Positions 30,800 through 42,420 of a stretch of DNA of 64,000 nucleotides are shown here, piece by piece (the stretch's first letter is position 1; every line of letters begins with the position of its first letter). The position numbers and the translations under genes are program-made. This DNA is from Clarkia xantiana subsp. parviflora (lineage: Eukaryota > Streptophyta > Magnoliopsida > Myrtales > Onagraceae), in contig JAPTYO010000008.1 of NCBI GenBank assembly GCA_036873135.1, forward strand, positions 31,708,761-31,772,760, in the 5' to 3' direction. The notes under the pieces were generated by a model. It was given only the letters and a program-made list of their open reading frames with translations. It did not search any database and was not told where the DNA came from.

Positions 30800-31483
30800 T
30801 CTCAAAGTGACTTTACTATACTTACTTAAGTCGAAACCTCGACACTTAAGATATTCTCGCACATCACTTAAGACGATTTACCAACTTGCACCACTTAAGG
30901 TGACTTACCATCGTGCACCACCTAAGGCGGATTAATCTCGTGCATCACTTAAGACGACTTGATCTCGTGCATCACTTAAGACGACTTAATCTCGTGCATC
31001 ACTTAAGACGACTTTTAACAACACTTAGAGTAAATCTAAGAATCATGCATCACTTAAGACGACTTTTAACAACACTTAGAGTAAATCTAAGAATCATGAA
31101 TCACTTAAGACGACTTGATCTCGTGCACCACTCAAGGCGACTTTTCTCGTGCACCACTCAAGATGACTTATCTCGTGCACCACTTAAGGCGACTTTTCTC
31201 GTGCACCACTCAAGGCGACTTTTTTCACGCACCACTCAAGGCGACTTTATAACGCTTAGAATAAATCTAAGAATAGCTCTGTTTGGAAGCAACCTCTTTA
31301 TTTATTGATGGCACAATAATTCATTTACATCGAATCAAACGATAAATAACATACACCACTTAAGGCGATTTTACATCAGGCACCACTTAAGGCGACTTTT
31401 CATCGGGCACCACTTAAGGCGACTTTTCATCGGGCACCACTTAAGGCGACTTTTCATCGGGCACCACTTAAGGCGAATTTTCA
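30800..31483. repeat. GypE post-integrase tandem array (26-27 bp)
   Basis: More than fifteen copies of CACCACTTAAGGCGACTTTT plus CATCGGG or TCTCGTG, with variants ACTTAAGACGACTTAATCTCG. There are two blocks, about 30830-31250 and 31355-31483, around a less repetitive stretch. The unit contains the palindrome CTTAAG. The array reaches the integrase stop codon at 31484 and lies between pol and the antisense gene, as the hairpin array does in GypB/GypC, but is unrelated in sequence. Confidence 0.88.
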
Positions 31484-34400
31484 TCAAGCATAGTGTTTCT
31501 TCAAGTGTTCGCCACTAAAAGAATGCTTTAATACTCTGCCATCGAGGTCTTCCAACTTGTATGCATTCGGGGCTGGCATCCCCACGACCTTGTAAGGTCC
31601 TTCCCATTTTGGTGACATCTTGCCGATCCGATCCAAAAGGGTAAACTCGTTGCGACGCCAAACCAGCTCCCCGACGAAGAATTGTCGGGACTTAACTCGC
31701 CGATTGTAATACCTGGCCGTCGCTAAACGCATTCGAGCCTGGACTTCGTCGGCTTCCCGCCTCTTCTCTTCGAGTAAGTCTAAGTCCAGACGTCTCATTT
31801 CATCGTTCGTCAGAGGCTCGTAATATCTCATCCGATGTGATGCTACGGCCACCTCCACGGGAGCAACAACCTCCGTGCCATAAACTAGGCCAAACGGAGT
31901 CTCCCCGGTTGCTTGTTTGGGCGTCGTTCTAACGGCCCAAAGCACGTTTTCCAGCTCGTTCAGCCACTTGCCCTTCAAGGCATAGACCCTTTTCTTCAGG
32001 CCATCCATCACGATTTTGTTGGCTGATTCCACCTGGCCATTAGTCTGAGCATGGCGTACAGAAGCTGTACGATGCTCGATATTCAACTCTTCCAAATACT
32101 CCTTCACCTAAGACCCGTTAAACGGTGGACCATTGTCGTTGATCACCACCTTAGGAATCCCGTATCTGGACACAATATGGGTTTGGAGGAACTTGATGAT
32201 CTGGTTCCCTGTCGTTCTGGCCAATGCCTTTGCCTCTATCCATTTTGAAAAATAATCGATAGCTACAAGTAAATACTTACATTGACCTTGTGCTTGTGGA
32301 AGAGATCCCACCAAGTCGATGCCCCACTGTGCGAAGGGCCATGCGCTCTTGATGGACGTCAGATTGGCGGCCGGAGCCACGATACTCGGGGCGTACCTCT
32401 GACACGCGTCACAGGATCGGACCAACGCCGTCGCCTCCTTGCTCATCGTAGGCCAATAATAGCCCGAGTTCCGCACTTTCCTCATAATGGATCGGGCCCC
32501 TTCATGACAAGCCGCGACCCCTTCATGCACCTCCTTCAGGATTCGATTTGTGTCGGGCTCAGCCACACACTTCAAGTACGGAGTCGAGAACCAGCCCTTC
32601 TTGTATAGCTGATTTTCCAGCATCACGTAATTAGCTGCGATCCGACGTATCCTGTCGGCTACCACATTATCATCGGGGACTGCCCCCGTAGTCAGGTACG
32701 TAACTATCGGGGTCATCCAAGTGGGCTCCTCCTCCGATCTTCCTTCAATGGCACACACCTGTGTCGGGTCGGTGGTCGATAAGATCACCTTCTCCAAGAA
32801 ATGCACCTTGCGATTTTCCTCCAAGGGTGCCCCCAGGGCAAATTTGCTCAAGGCGTCTGCCTCCACGTTTTCCTCCCTCGGGATCGCCTCGATGTCGAAG
32901 CTTTTAAAGCTCTCCTTCAAGGCTTGTACCTCGCGCAGGTACTTCTTCATTATCGGGCTCTTCGCTTCGTATCGCCCTTAAAGCTGGTTTACGATCAGGG
33001 CCGCGTCACACTTTACTTTCAAGTGAGCAACTCCCGTACCTTTGGCAATTTTCAGGCCCGTGATAAGAGCCTCATACTCCGCTTCGTTGTTCGTGGCCTT
33101 AAACGTTAAAGCCAAGGCATATCGGAGCGGCTCACCTTGGCCTGGTGATATCAACACAAAGCCTGCTCCTGATCCGTCTGAACTTGAGGAGCCATCAGTG
33201 TACATCTCCCAGGTATTTTCCTCGTTTAGCTGTTCTGATTGCTCTGCGTTCTCTGGTTGTTCTTCTGTCGGGACCTCCATGGTTTCCCCCTCTACAGGGC
33301 CCGCTTCTTCTAGATCGGGGGCTGTAGATTCTGCTATGAAATCTGCCAATGCCTGGCCCTTAATAGCCGTTCTCGGAGCAAAGTGTATGCAAAACTCACT
33401 AAGCTCGATTGCCCACTTCACTAATCTCCCCGACGCATCCGGTCGGTTTAAAAATGCTTCAGAGGTTGGTTCGTCAGCACCGTAATCTCGTGTGCATGGA
33501 AATAAGGCCTCAGCATCCGAGCAGTTATAATCAGCGCAAAGAGATACTTCTCAACGGCAGGATAATTCAATTCAGACTTGGCAAACGCCTTGCTTACATA
33601 ATAGACGGGGACTTGATTACACTCGACAACCTTCACTAATACAGAGCTAATGGCAAATTCAGAATCAGCCAAATAAAGATAGAGCGGCTCGCCTGAAACC
33701 GGTTTCGCTAACGGCGGGAGGGTGCGGAGGTGCTGCTTGAGTGCTTGGAACGCTTCTTCACATTTGGCGGTCCACTCAAACTTCTTGTTGGCCCTCAGGA
33801 CTTCGAAAAATGGCATTGATCGGTCACTTGCCTTGGACATGAAGCGATTCATTGCAGCCAGTCGGCCATTCAGCACTTGCACCTCCCGATGGTTTATCGG
33901 AGACTGCATCTCCTCAATCGCCCCCAGCTTCTCGGGGTTCACCTCAATTCCTCTTTGGCTCACCATGAAGCCCAAAATTTTCCCTGAGTGGACTCCGAAG
34001 GCGCATTTTGTCGGGTTTAAACGAACCTGATGAAGCCTCATCCGCTCAAACGCCATGGCTAGGTTGTGAACATGATCTTCAGCCTGTCGGGACTTCACCA
34101 GCATATCATCCACGTAAGCCTCCATGGTCTCTCCTAGCATATCTCCGAACAGCTTGTTCACCATCCGCTGGTAGGTTGCCCCGGCATTGATCAACCCGAA
34201 AGGCATGACATCGTAGTGATAGATGTCACTGTCTGCATAAAATGCTGTATGAGGAGCGTCTTCCTTAGCCATTTTAATCTGGTTATAGCCCGAATACGCA
34301 TCCATAAAGCTCAAAAGCTCATGTCCCGACGTGGCATCTACCAGCTGGTCGATTCTCGGGAGCGGGTAACAGTCCTACGGGCAAGCTTTATTCAGGTCGC

Positions 34401-37088
34401 GGAAGTCAACACACATCCGCCACTTCCCATTGGTCTTCTTTGCCAGTACTGGATTAGCAACCCAAGTCTGGAATCGGAGCTCTTTGATAAACCCAGCATC
34501 GAGCAACCTGCCCACCTCCTGTTGGATCGCGATCCTCTTGTCTGTGCCCATCGGACGCCTTTTCTGCGTGATAGGTTTGATCGCGGGATCTATCTTCAAC
34601 TCGTGTACGATTACATCGGGGCTAATTCCCGACATGTCACTCGGGGACCAGGCAAACAGCTCCTTGAACTCCTTCAGCAGCTCAATCAATTTTCGTGCTG
34701 TCTCTTTGGTCAAAGCAGACCCGATTTTCACCTTCCTCTGAGGTCCGTCAATCTCAACTTCTTTTAGATCCTCCACGGGGGCGGGACGCCCAAACTCCTC
34801 TCTGGGATCAGTATCTGTCTGGAGGACAGTCATGGCCTCTCGTCTCCACCTTCGGGTGGCGTTGACATAACATTTTCGGGAGGCCACCTGGTCGCCCTTG
34901 ACCTCTCCGACTCCATGGTCAGTCGGGAACTTCATCTTCTGGTGTACAGTCGAGGCAACCGCCATCAGGGGGTTGATGGTAGTTCTCCCGATGATCGCGT
35001 TGTAAGTCCCCGCGGAATCAACTACTACAAACTCCACGTTCCTCCTCTCTGATTTCCATCCGCTACCAAACTCCACTGGTAGGGTGATCACCCCTAACAG
35101 ATAGGAGGTGGAGCCAGAGAATCCGACCATCGGGAAGTTCGCTTCCTTCAGGTCCTTCTTCGTCTTCCCCATGGCTTCTAGTGCATCCATGAACAGAATA
35201 TCGGAGGAGCTTCCTCCGTCGATCAGAATTCGTTTCATCTCGTACCCGTTCACATCCAAGGTCACGACGAGAGCGTCATCGTGCGGAGTTTCCACGCCTA
35301 TGAGATCCTCCGACGAAAAGGAGATCACCATTTCTTCCTTCAGGGTCCAGGATCGGGACCTTTTACCCAGCACCACAGCAGCCGGAATTCTGGAGGCGTA
35401 AACCTCCCGGGAGGACGAGGTATCACCTCATGCGGCAAATCCTCCATGAATCACGTTTATAGTGCCCCGCTTCTCCTTACGGGCACCAGAAGACTCCGGG
35501 TCGGATCTCTTCTTCTTTGGGGACCGATCACGGGATCGGGAACGGGACCGTGATCGGGATCGTGAACGGGATCGGCACCGTTTCTCCCCGACAAACTCCT
35601 TAAGCTTCCCCTTCTGGATTAGCTTCTCGATCTCCTTCTTTAGTTCCCGACAATGGTTGGTGTCGTGGCCATTCGCGCGATGGAATCGACAGTAGCGGTC
35701 GGTGCGGGATCCCAAAAACTCTCCTTCCTTCTTCGGGGGGTACCTAGAGATACCCTGTCGCTCCATGACCGTCAGCACCTCCGCCATAGAGATGTTGAGA
35801 AGAATGTCATGATCCTCCCGCCTGTCCTTTTTTGAGGAACGACTATCATCCCTCCGATCAGAGCGACCTCGACCTCGACTTCCTTCGGCTTTATCCTTCG
35901 ACTTACGCTCGTCTAAGGGTTTGACCGACTGCTTTCCCTTATTCGACTTCGGGGGCTCCAGCTCTCCAGCGGCTATCTTCGATTCCTGGACATCGATTTG
36001 CCGCTTTACCCGCTTCTGCAGTGCCTCCATATTCCATACAGCCTTCTCAGCCACGCTGTGCATCAGGTCGGAACCGTAGGGGGCTGTGAGGTTCCGAATA
36101 AAGGTACGAATGGTTTCACCCTCCGAAATCTCCTCATCAATCTCCGCCACGCTGGCTGTGTACCGCTGGTAATAGTGCGCCAGTGACTCGTCGGGCCTCT
36201 GTACCACCTGGGTCAGGGACCTCACACTCTTCAGCAAACGTCTGCGACCTTGGTATTGCTGAATGAACCGGTCGTGCATATCAGCCCAGCAAGTAATGCA
36301 GCCTGGGGGCAGACTGAAGAACCAGGTCAGGGCTCTCTCGCCAAGTGTGTTCGGGAACAGCGTACACACAATATCTTCATTCGGGGCTCTGCCCAGACAC
36401 GTCATGAGGTGCTTCTGGACATGACGAACCAGATCTCCCTCACCGTCATACTCCTTAATCGTGGGGATACCCAGCCCTGGCGGGGCAAGGGTATCAATGA
36501 GTCGAGGAACGAAGGGATGAGTAGATCGATCCCTCAGCTCCGACACCAGCGGCTTCTGCTCTCCCATGCAGATGTTCACGATCTTCACCACCTGATCGGG
36601 GGTGATGGGACCATTAAGGGGAATAGTCCTGTGATGTACTGGTCCTGGCCCATCAACCACGAATCTCTCTGGCTGAACGGACTCCCCACTCCTGCCCTGG
36701 CCTCGGGGTTGAGCCTCCCGCTCGTTCCGAACCTCTGCTGGTGGGGCGCTTCCTCTTCTAATGGAGGCATCTCCTCTTGCCTCCTTGCAGCCTCCCTCCG
36801 ATCTAAGAGGGCCTCCACAGCTGCCAAAAACATTGGCATGGCTTCCGCCACAGCCTTCGTCAGGTCCACAGCTGGAGGAGCCACCTGCTCCCTATTCCCC
36901 TGGTGTTGAGCAGCAGTATCTTCAGGAGCTTCATTATGCCCCCCTGTCCAAGAGACCTCCGCGGGGAGATTCTGGTCCTCAGCATGCTCTGGTGGTGAAT
37001 TCAAAGTCGTCGCAGCAGGATGACGGGAACCACCAGATTGTCCTTGTCTTCTTTGCTTGCCAACCACCATTGAACGAGTAGAAGGCAT
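31484..37088 (-). pseudogene. gag-pol: GypE gag-pol, six lesions
   Basis: The minus-strand ATG is at 37088. Gag has an N-terminal helix (AVEALLDRREAARRQEE), capsid core (36560-35900), knuckle-like CRFHRANGHDTNHC (about 35690-35650), an RS-dipeptide run (about 35580-35520) and PKKKR. Protease ILIDGGSSSD (about 35215); reverse transcriptase AYVDDM (about 34110); RNase H to QALADF; Tat-type second RNase H (YTDGSSSSDGSGAG, EADALSK); integrase finger (HEGVAACHEGA, CDACQ), GIDLVGS, NDNGPP and VESANK; end GEHLKKHYA. Lesions: frameshift near 36750, TGA near 35426, TAG near 34376, an extra T near 33455, TAA near 32978, TAG near 32106. Domain order is complete, so this is a formerly autonomous element. 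Confidence 0.94.
35520..35585 (-). other. RS-dipeptide domain in GypE gag
   Basis: Encodes RCRSRSRSRSRSRSRSRDRS followed by PKKKR, between the zinc-knuckle-like motif and the protease linker. The same run is in GypD (about 28460-28530). RS dipeptides are typical of SR splicing factors. The nucleotide repeat (GATCGGGAACGGGACCG-like) is itself imperfect, so it is not just simple-sequence expansion. Confidence 0.8.
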
Positions 37089-37108
37089 ATCAGCTTTTTG
37101 TTACGCTT

Positions 37109-37124
37109 CCCACAGACGGCGCCA
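37109..37124 (-). other. GypE primer binding site
   Basis: CCCACAGACGGCGCCA on the plus strand, one base from the 5' LTR; same primer as GypD and GypB. Confidence 0.8.
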
Positions 37125-37125
37125 A

Positions 37126-37819
37126 TGTTGGATCACGGTGGAACTCTGGTACGGTCTTTGACGGCGATTCTAGCTCCTTTGCTCCACGTGGTCCTGCAAA
37201 GAGGGGATAGACCGGGCGGTGACCCAAAATCCCTCTCCGATGATTAAATGAGTATCTCGTATGGACTGGCAAGCAGTAATCTCAAAGTGTATAACACAAC
37301 GTATAAGACCTGAGGTGACCTCTGCCTTTTTATAGGCGGAGAGGTACCTCAGTTACCTGGTGAACCGTTGGGGTGGTTAGCCCGTATCTCGTGTATCTCG
37401 TGCACGATCCCGCCTATCTAGGCCAGATCTCGCTTATCTCGGCCACGCCCCGCGTATCTCGGCCACGCTCCGCGTATCTCGGCCAAGCCCCGCGTATCTC
37501 GGCCTTAACCTCTGATGGCAAGTCCCGACTAACATCAAGGACTCTAGAGTTATCTCGTTATGTCACCGCTCGGGGCCCCTCGTCATCGTGACAGGGCCAA
37601 TCGTTCTCCGGGATTCGTCATCGGGGCCTACTTAAAGGCTTCTCATCGGGAGCTTCCAGCTCACCTATCGGGACCGACTCTGTCGGGACCTTTCATCATC
37701 GGGACTCCCTACGTCGGGACCCTTCACCTGGGTCATCTTGACCTTCATTTGGGGCCCGGTGGGCCTGTTCGCCGTTTCCTCGTCGTTAAAGGGCCTAACG
37801 GCCATAGCATAACCCATCA
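37126..37819 (-). repeat. GypE 5' LTR
   Basis: 694 bp, partner of 14795-15508, followed by the duplication GGCAA. Minus-strand TATA at 37328-37334; 20-bp array about 37378-37505. It has one array unit fewer than the left LTR. Confidence 0.94.
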
Positions 37820-37824
37820 GGCAA

Positions 37825-38386
37825 CACTATATATATATATATTAGGGATATATATTATATATCAACAATATATTTTCTCAATCTTTTAGGTAACTAAATA
37901 TATATCAATTATATCTACATCCCTAAAATTGTGCTAGGTATATTGATGGTATTTATTCACAGTTAACTTGTGAACCTAACCCTAATTTTGGCCTAATCCA
38001 TAGGCATTAAAAATTTCGGCCTAAACTTATTAAAAAATTTGTTAAAAAATTCGGTCACTTTAGGGTTACTTGTGGACAAAGAAATTAAAAATTTCACCGT
38101 GAACACCTATAAGAGGTTCGGCCGAAACACTAAATTAGGGTCTGTGGTCAAATTTCAAGATCAAATCTTGTCATGATCAAGAATCCAATGTTTAATTTTG
38201 ATAAAAGTCTTGTTTTCTTTAAGATCATGAACATCAAACTTCACTATGAACATCATGAAAAATTTCGGTCATCTTGATTTATAAAAATCGAAACTTTAAA
38301 ACTTGAAACCAAATTTAAAATTTTCGGACAACACCAAGAAATCCAAGAACACCAATTTTATCAAAATCATGAACTCCCTAACACAT
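37825..38386 (-). other. CopH leader, distal part
   Basis: AT-rich, non-coding; continues from 14789 once GypE is removed. It matches CopJ 61930-62486 (for example TATTTTCTCA.TCTTTTAGGTAACTAAAT). It runs to the primer site. Confidence 0.8.
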
Positions 38387-38399
38387 GCTCTGATACCAC
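38387..38399 (-). other. CopH primer binding site (initiator tRNA-Met)
   Basis: GCTCTGATACCAC on the plus strand, i.e. GTGGTATCAGAGC on the element strand, containing TGGTATCAGAG, the usual plant copia site for initiator tRNA-Met. The LTR follows directly at 38400. Confidence 0.92.
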
Positions 38400-38547
38400 T
38401 GTAGGATTATAGGGGTAGATACACCATAAACTATAACAAGATATGTGCTAGGTAACTAATACGCATCGGAAGATAGTGCACATACATACTTTGATTATGT
38501 TTACCTTAGATCGCTTGAATGGGAGTTCTCGATCCGCCGGACGGTTC
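38400..38547 (-). repeat. CopH 5' LTR fragment
   Basis: Begins TGTAGGATTATAGGGG and aligns with the first 150 bases of the CopI LTR through GGGAGTTCTCGATCCGCCGG. It is cut by CopI at 38547/38548. The last five bases GGTTC are the likely left target duplication of CopI; the right copy is outside the window. Confidence 0.82.
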
Positions 38548-39143
38548 TGCTGGATTACTGGGCTAAATACTACGAAAACTTAAATACGGTACATGCTAGT
38601 AATCAAGATTACACAGTGGAAGATGTGCACATACCTTAATCGCTTTCCGTAGTCCAAGATCTTGTTGAGGGAGTTCTCGATCCACCGGACGGCACCCGTA
38701 GAGGTTCTTGATAAGGAAGCCCTACGCGGTATAGTCTCCACAGAAAACCCTCTGATCGATTCTTGGTAGGGACAGATCATCTGAGTGTTTGCTCAAAGCA
38801 AATTGGCACACCCTTGGTGAGTTATATGGTTCGGCCGAAATAAGGTGTTTAGGGAGGAGGGTTTTCTCTTAAATTACCACAAATCAGGAATTAGGATTCA
38901 ACATAATAAAACCCCTAACACTCTCTATTTATAGGAGGAGTAAAGTGGACAAAAGTCCACTTTGCCCACTCCAATATTTCGGTCGGCCTAGTTTATAAGG
39001 GAGGCCCAATTTCGGGCCTCTCATGTCAATTGGGATTTAGGTCTAGCCCAATTTCCCTAATGTGACATTTACCCAATTGTCTAAGGTAACATATACATAT
39101 TAAAGGGCTTCCATTTACGGCACCCTATCACCATATGCTAACA
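38548..39143 (-). repeat. CopI 3' LTR
   Basis: 596 bp from TGCTGGATTACTGGGC to GCTAACA. It matches the start of the partial 5' LTR at 63898. Minus-strand TATA (TATTTATA 38926-38933) with the palindrome AAAGTGGAC/GTCCACTTT (38942-38950 and 38955-38963) beside it. The polypurine tract (GCTCCCACT on the plus strand) follows at 39144. Confidence 0.88.
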
Positions 39144-40270
39144 GCTCCCACTAGGCGGAATGGGAGGGTGCATGTTAATGTATTGTTGTCCAAATCACAT
39201 CAACATTTCATCCTTCCGATCTTGTCCCTGCTTCTGAATAGTTCATACGAGGTTTGCCGTGCGACCGATGAATACGACAGGCATCGTGCTACTCATCTGT
39301 TTGGAGTGTTGTAGCGCCCGCGGAATGTTGATTCCCTATTTACAATCAACCTGTTAAAAACATTAAATTGTATCACGCTGTATCCTAGGTTAACTGTTAA
39401 TTCTCCAATTGCCTAGTTTTCACATAGGAATACTTCTCCAAGGCATCCGTACAAGTATTCACAACCTTCAACTAATATCCGGATGGTGATCACCTAGTGA
39501 ATACAAGAGTCGGTGAATTACAGGTGAACTTGACCATCCCCATCGCTCATACCCTTAGTCAAACCCAACCGGTTTACAAAGACGTGGTCACTTGGCTTTT
39601 TTCTTCAGCACTACGCTCGTACGCTAGGAAATGAACATTGAGCCTGACCTTAGATATGAGTTCTGAGTCCATGAGTATACTTCGGGTGCCTCTTCATAAG
39701 GCTCCCGGGATCAATCACACGCTCGAGGTGAAGAAGTTTGCGCACATCCGAATCTTGAGGATTCTACCTAGCACAACCGAGCCTGACCCCGTGGTCGAAC
39801 ATGGCACACGTAGTATGAAGCACGCGTCGATAGCATACCCGAACATTGTTAGGAGTGGGATATGTCAACAATTCTATCTCATAATTTTCATCTAGCCCAG
39901 AATGTGGTTAATGACGAACATAGTTCATTACAGCGATATGCAAAACGAAGATCATGTCGTGTTACTCTGAAACCAAATGATCGTTTTGCGTAACCAAGTT
40001 TATACCTCTGGTTCTTAGCCGGTCTTGTTACAGTAGAGGTCCCCCTCTCCTACAAGATGACTGTGCCCGTGTGACGAGGCAAGGCCCACATTCGACATAA
40101 TTTAGGCAGAGGATTGCGTCCTCCAAAGACTCAGTTTATATACCGTAAAATTCGATGAAATCAAACATTATGACGTCGATGAATCATTAACTCAATTTGC
40201 AATTCTCTAATTTATTAAAAATGTAACATTCAATTATCAAAATGTTATCATTGATACATGCCCACTTTTA
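39144..40270 (-). other. CopI 3' untranslated region
   Basis: Non-coding, about 1.1 kb, homologous to CopG 1250-2266/11161-11285 and CopJ 46167-47288. No independent gene seen. Confidence 0.75.
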
Positions 40271-40279
40271 AACCCTACG

Positions 40280-41807
40280 CAATCCAAGCAGTTTAACGTG
40301 CTTTTCAAATGTCTCCTTGCGTAATGGTTTAGTTAATGGGTCTGCTACCATGTTGTCAGTGGGCAAGTATTCTAAAGTGATTATATTGTCTTCTAGCACG
40401 GATTTAGCATAATTATATTTCATATCAATGTGTTTAGTTCTACTATGGTACTTTGGATTCTTAACTGCCGCAATAGCTGCCTAACTGTCAGAGTACACCT
40501 TCACAGGCTTACTCCCGACATCGACATCAAGCAGTGCAGTAAGAAGCCTTTTCAGCCAAACCGCTTCCAACGTATTTTTGGAGAGAGCCACGAAATCCGA
40601 TTCCATCGTAGACAGCGCGACACATGATTGCTTCTTGCTCGTCCATGAGACGACGGCATTAGCAAGGAGAAAGACTCCTTCTGTGGTGGACTTACGATCG
40701 TCTGGATCGCCACCATGGTCGGCGTCACTGAAACCGATCAATTTTAACTTCCAGCCCTCATAGCACAGTACGTAGTCAGCAGTACCTTTCAGATAACGTA
40801 TGGTTCATTTTACAACCTTTAAATGTTGATAGCTAGGGTCTTATTGGAATTACTACTAGGCCCACAGTGTAAATGATGTCCGGAAGAGTGCAAAGCATGA
40901 CGTACATGAGACTTCTGAACATGCTTAAATACTCTGCACTCCTCATTTATTCACGCTCTTGCTGGTTCTTCAGGCCGTCACGTTTTGACAACGCGCACCC
41001 AAATACTACCAGCGTCTCCACATGTTTGGCATCTTGTAATCTGAACCTTTTCAACAGTTTGTTGATATAGGCTTCCTGAGATAGATAGAACCTCCGGGCA
41101 GCACGATCTCTAGCAATTTAAATATCCAAGATGTACGTAGCTTCTCCCATGTCTTTCATCTCAAATACAGATGCTAACCAGGACTTTGGTTTATTCATGA
41201 AACTCACATCGTTTGCAGCAATGAGTATGTCATCCACGTATAAGGTTAAGATGACGTACTAAGACTTAGAGGTCTTTGTATACACGCATGGATCCTCGTG
41301 AAGGTTCACGAATCCGTTTCCAACGATTTCCTCTTGGAATCTTTGGCACCATTACCGAGATGATTGTTTAAGACCGTAAATGGATCTTTAGAGTTTACAA
41401 ACTTTTCGTTCGTTACCAGGAATAACGAAACCCTCTGGTTGCTCCATATAGATCTCTTCCTACAGGTTTCCGTGGAGGAACGCGGTCTTAACATCCATTT
41501 GGTGCAGCTCCAGATCGAGGCATGCGACCAGGGCTAGGATGGCCCGAACTGTGGTGTAACGCACAGTCGGTGAGTATGTTTCATCAAAGTCCACTCCGTG
41601 AAGCTGGGTGTATCCTTTCGCAACTAGTCGTCCTTTGTATCGCTCGACATTTCCATCAGCAGTGAGTTTCAGCTTCAGAACCCACTTAGCTCCTATGGCT
41701 CCGCGCTTAGCAGGTAAGTCAACTAAAGACCATACCGAATTGGCTTTCATTGAGGTGATATCTTCCTCAATTGATTTCCTCCATTCCTTCGCTTGAGGTC
41801 CTTTCAT
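40280..41807 (-). pseudogene. pol: CopI pol remnant: reverse transcriptase and RNase H
   Basis: The minus strand begins with the copia reverse transcriptase N-terminal region: EEDITSMKANSVWSLVDLPA, then GAKWVLKLK and GRLVAKGYTQLHGVDFDETY (41790-41580), VKTAFLHGNL near 41470, then a stop. The catalytic LYVDDILIAAND is intact near 41245-41210. RNase H has GFSDADHGGDPDDRKSTTEG (40740-40680) and continues to about 40280, with a stop near 40481 interrupting the SQAAIAA segment. Several frameshifts and stops separate these pieces. The protein is inactive but the order is that of copia RVT_2 plus RNase H. Confidence 0.9.
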
Positions 41808-41894
41808 TTCTTGTTGAACCGTTACCGATTCGTCAATAGAAGTTAGGGTGAAAATTTCACCCTTCTCGATGGGATACTTCTTGGGAGAAGTTCA

Positions 41895-42420
41895 ATGCCT
41901 TTGACTTCGTCTGGGCTCGTTAATCCCATCTTGAGTCTGAACGTTGCTCCCACTCGGAATAATGCTTCTTATCGGAGCATCACTCCCACTGGGAATAAGG
42001 GCAGTGCTAGAACCTTGACCTACAACATTTCTTGGACGACCTCACAGTCTCGGGATTTTACCTCCGAGATGAATTCCTTGATCACTAGGATCTGGAACCA
42101 AGTTGGTTGATCCACTACCACTGAAAATAATGGGTAGTTGTGGTATTATTGGATTTTCATCCAGCGGTCCGGCTACATGATTATCAGGTTCAACTTGATT
42201 CGCACTTGCAGCAACAGTGATTTGTGTGGCATGATTGTCTCCTCCTACTGGATCTACTATGAAAATGTCTCCATCTTCATTTACCATGTCATTCACTTTC
42301 GTTGCTGCCTTAAATCTCCCACTGAAAGTAAGTGGGACCTGACTATCATTGTCATCCTGCTCCATTTCGATCAAGACTTCGTCTGTTTTGATTTCACCAA
42401 GCGTTGGAAGTTCGTCCTCA
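41895..42420 (-). pseudogene. CopI linker upstream of reverse transcriptase
   Basis: A minus-strand open frame at 42374-42042 encodes an acidic, proline-rich stretch (EMEQDDNDSQVPLTF, then LVPDPSDQGIHLGGK). CopJ has the matching segment at 58384-58100 (LDPDPSDQGIHLESK). In copia polyproteins this low-complexity region joins integrase to reverse transcriptase. It is recognised by position and by conservation between the two elements. Confidence 0.6.

Larger units (their letters stand above)
14795..37819 (-). mobile_element. GypE: gag-pol Ty3/gypsy (Tat-type) element, minus, split by GypD
   Basis: LTRs at 14795-15508 (3') and 37126-37819 (5') start TGTTGG and end CCCATCA on the plus strand and are flanked by GGCAA (14790-14794 and 37820-37824). 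Minus-strand order: 5' LTR, primer site, gag, protease, reverse transcriptase, RNase H, second RNase H, integrase, a 27-bp repeat array, then a plus-strand (antisense) gene, a polypurine tract and the 3' LTR. GypD entered between the repeat array and the antisense gene. Without GypD the element is about 8.8 kb. Six coding lesions show it is old. Confidence 0.93.
11861..38547 (-). mobile_element. CopH: oldest Ty1/copia host element (minus), split by CopG, GypF, GypE and CopI
   Basis: Read on the minus strand: part of a 5' LTR (38547-38400), a primer site (38399-38387), a long AT-rich leader (38386-37825, 14789-14602, 13836-12600) and gag remnants (about 12574-11930). GypE and GypF lie in the leader; removing them joins sequence that matches the uninterrupted leader of CopJ (60530-62486). 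CopG cuts the left side and CopI cuts the 5' LTR. The pol part is not in the window, so the left limit given is only where CopG ends. Confidence 0.78.

Noticed and set aside
38400..39143. A single copia LTR with an internal duplication shared by two elements in tandem
   Set aside because: The first 148 bases align with the start of the following LTR and end in GGTTC, so CopI inserted into the CopH 5' LTR; a nested insertion explains the primer site on the left and the polypurine tract on the right.
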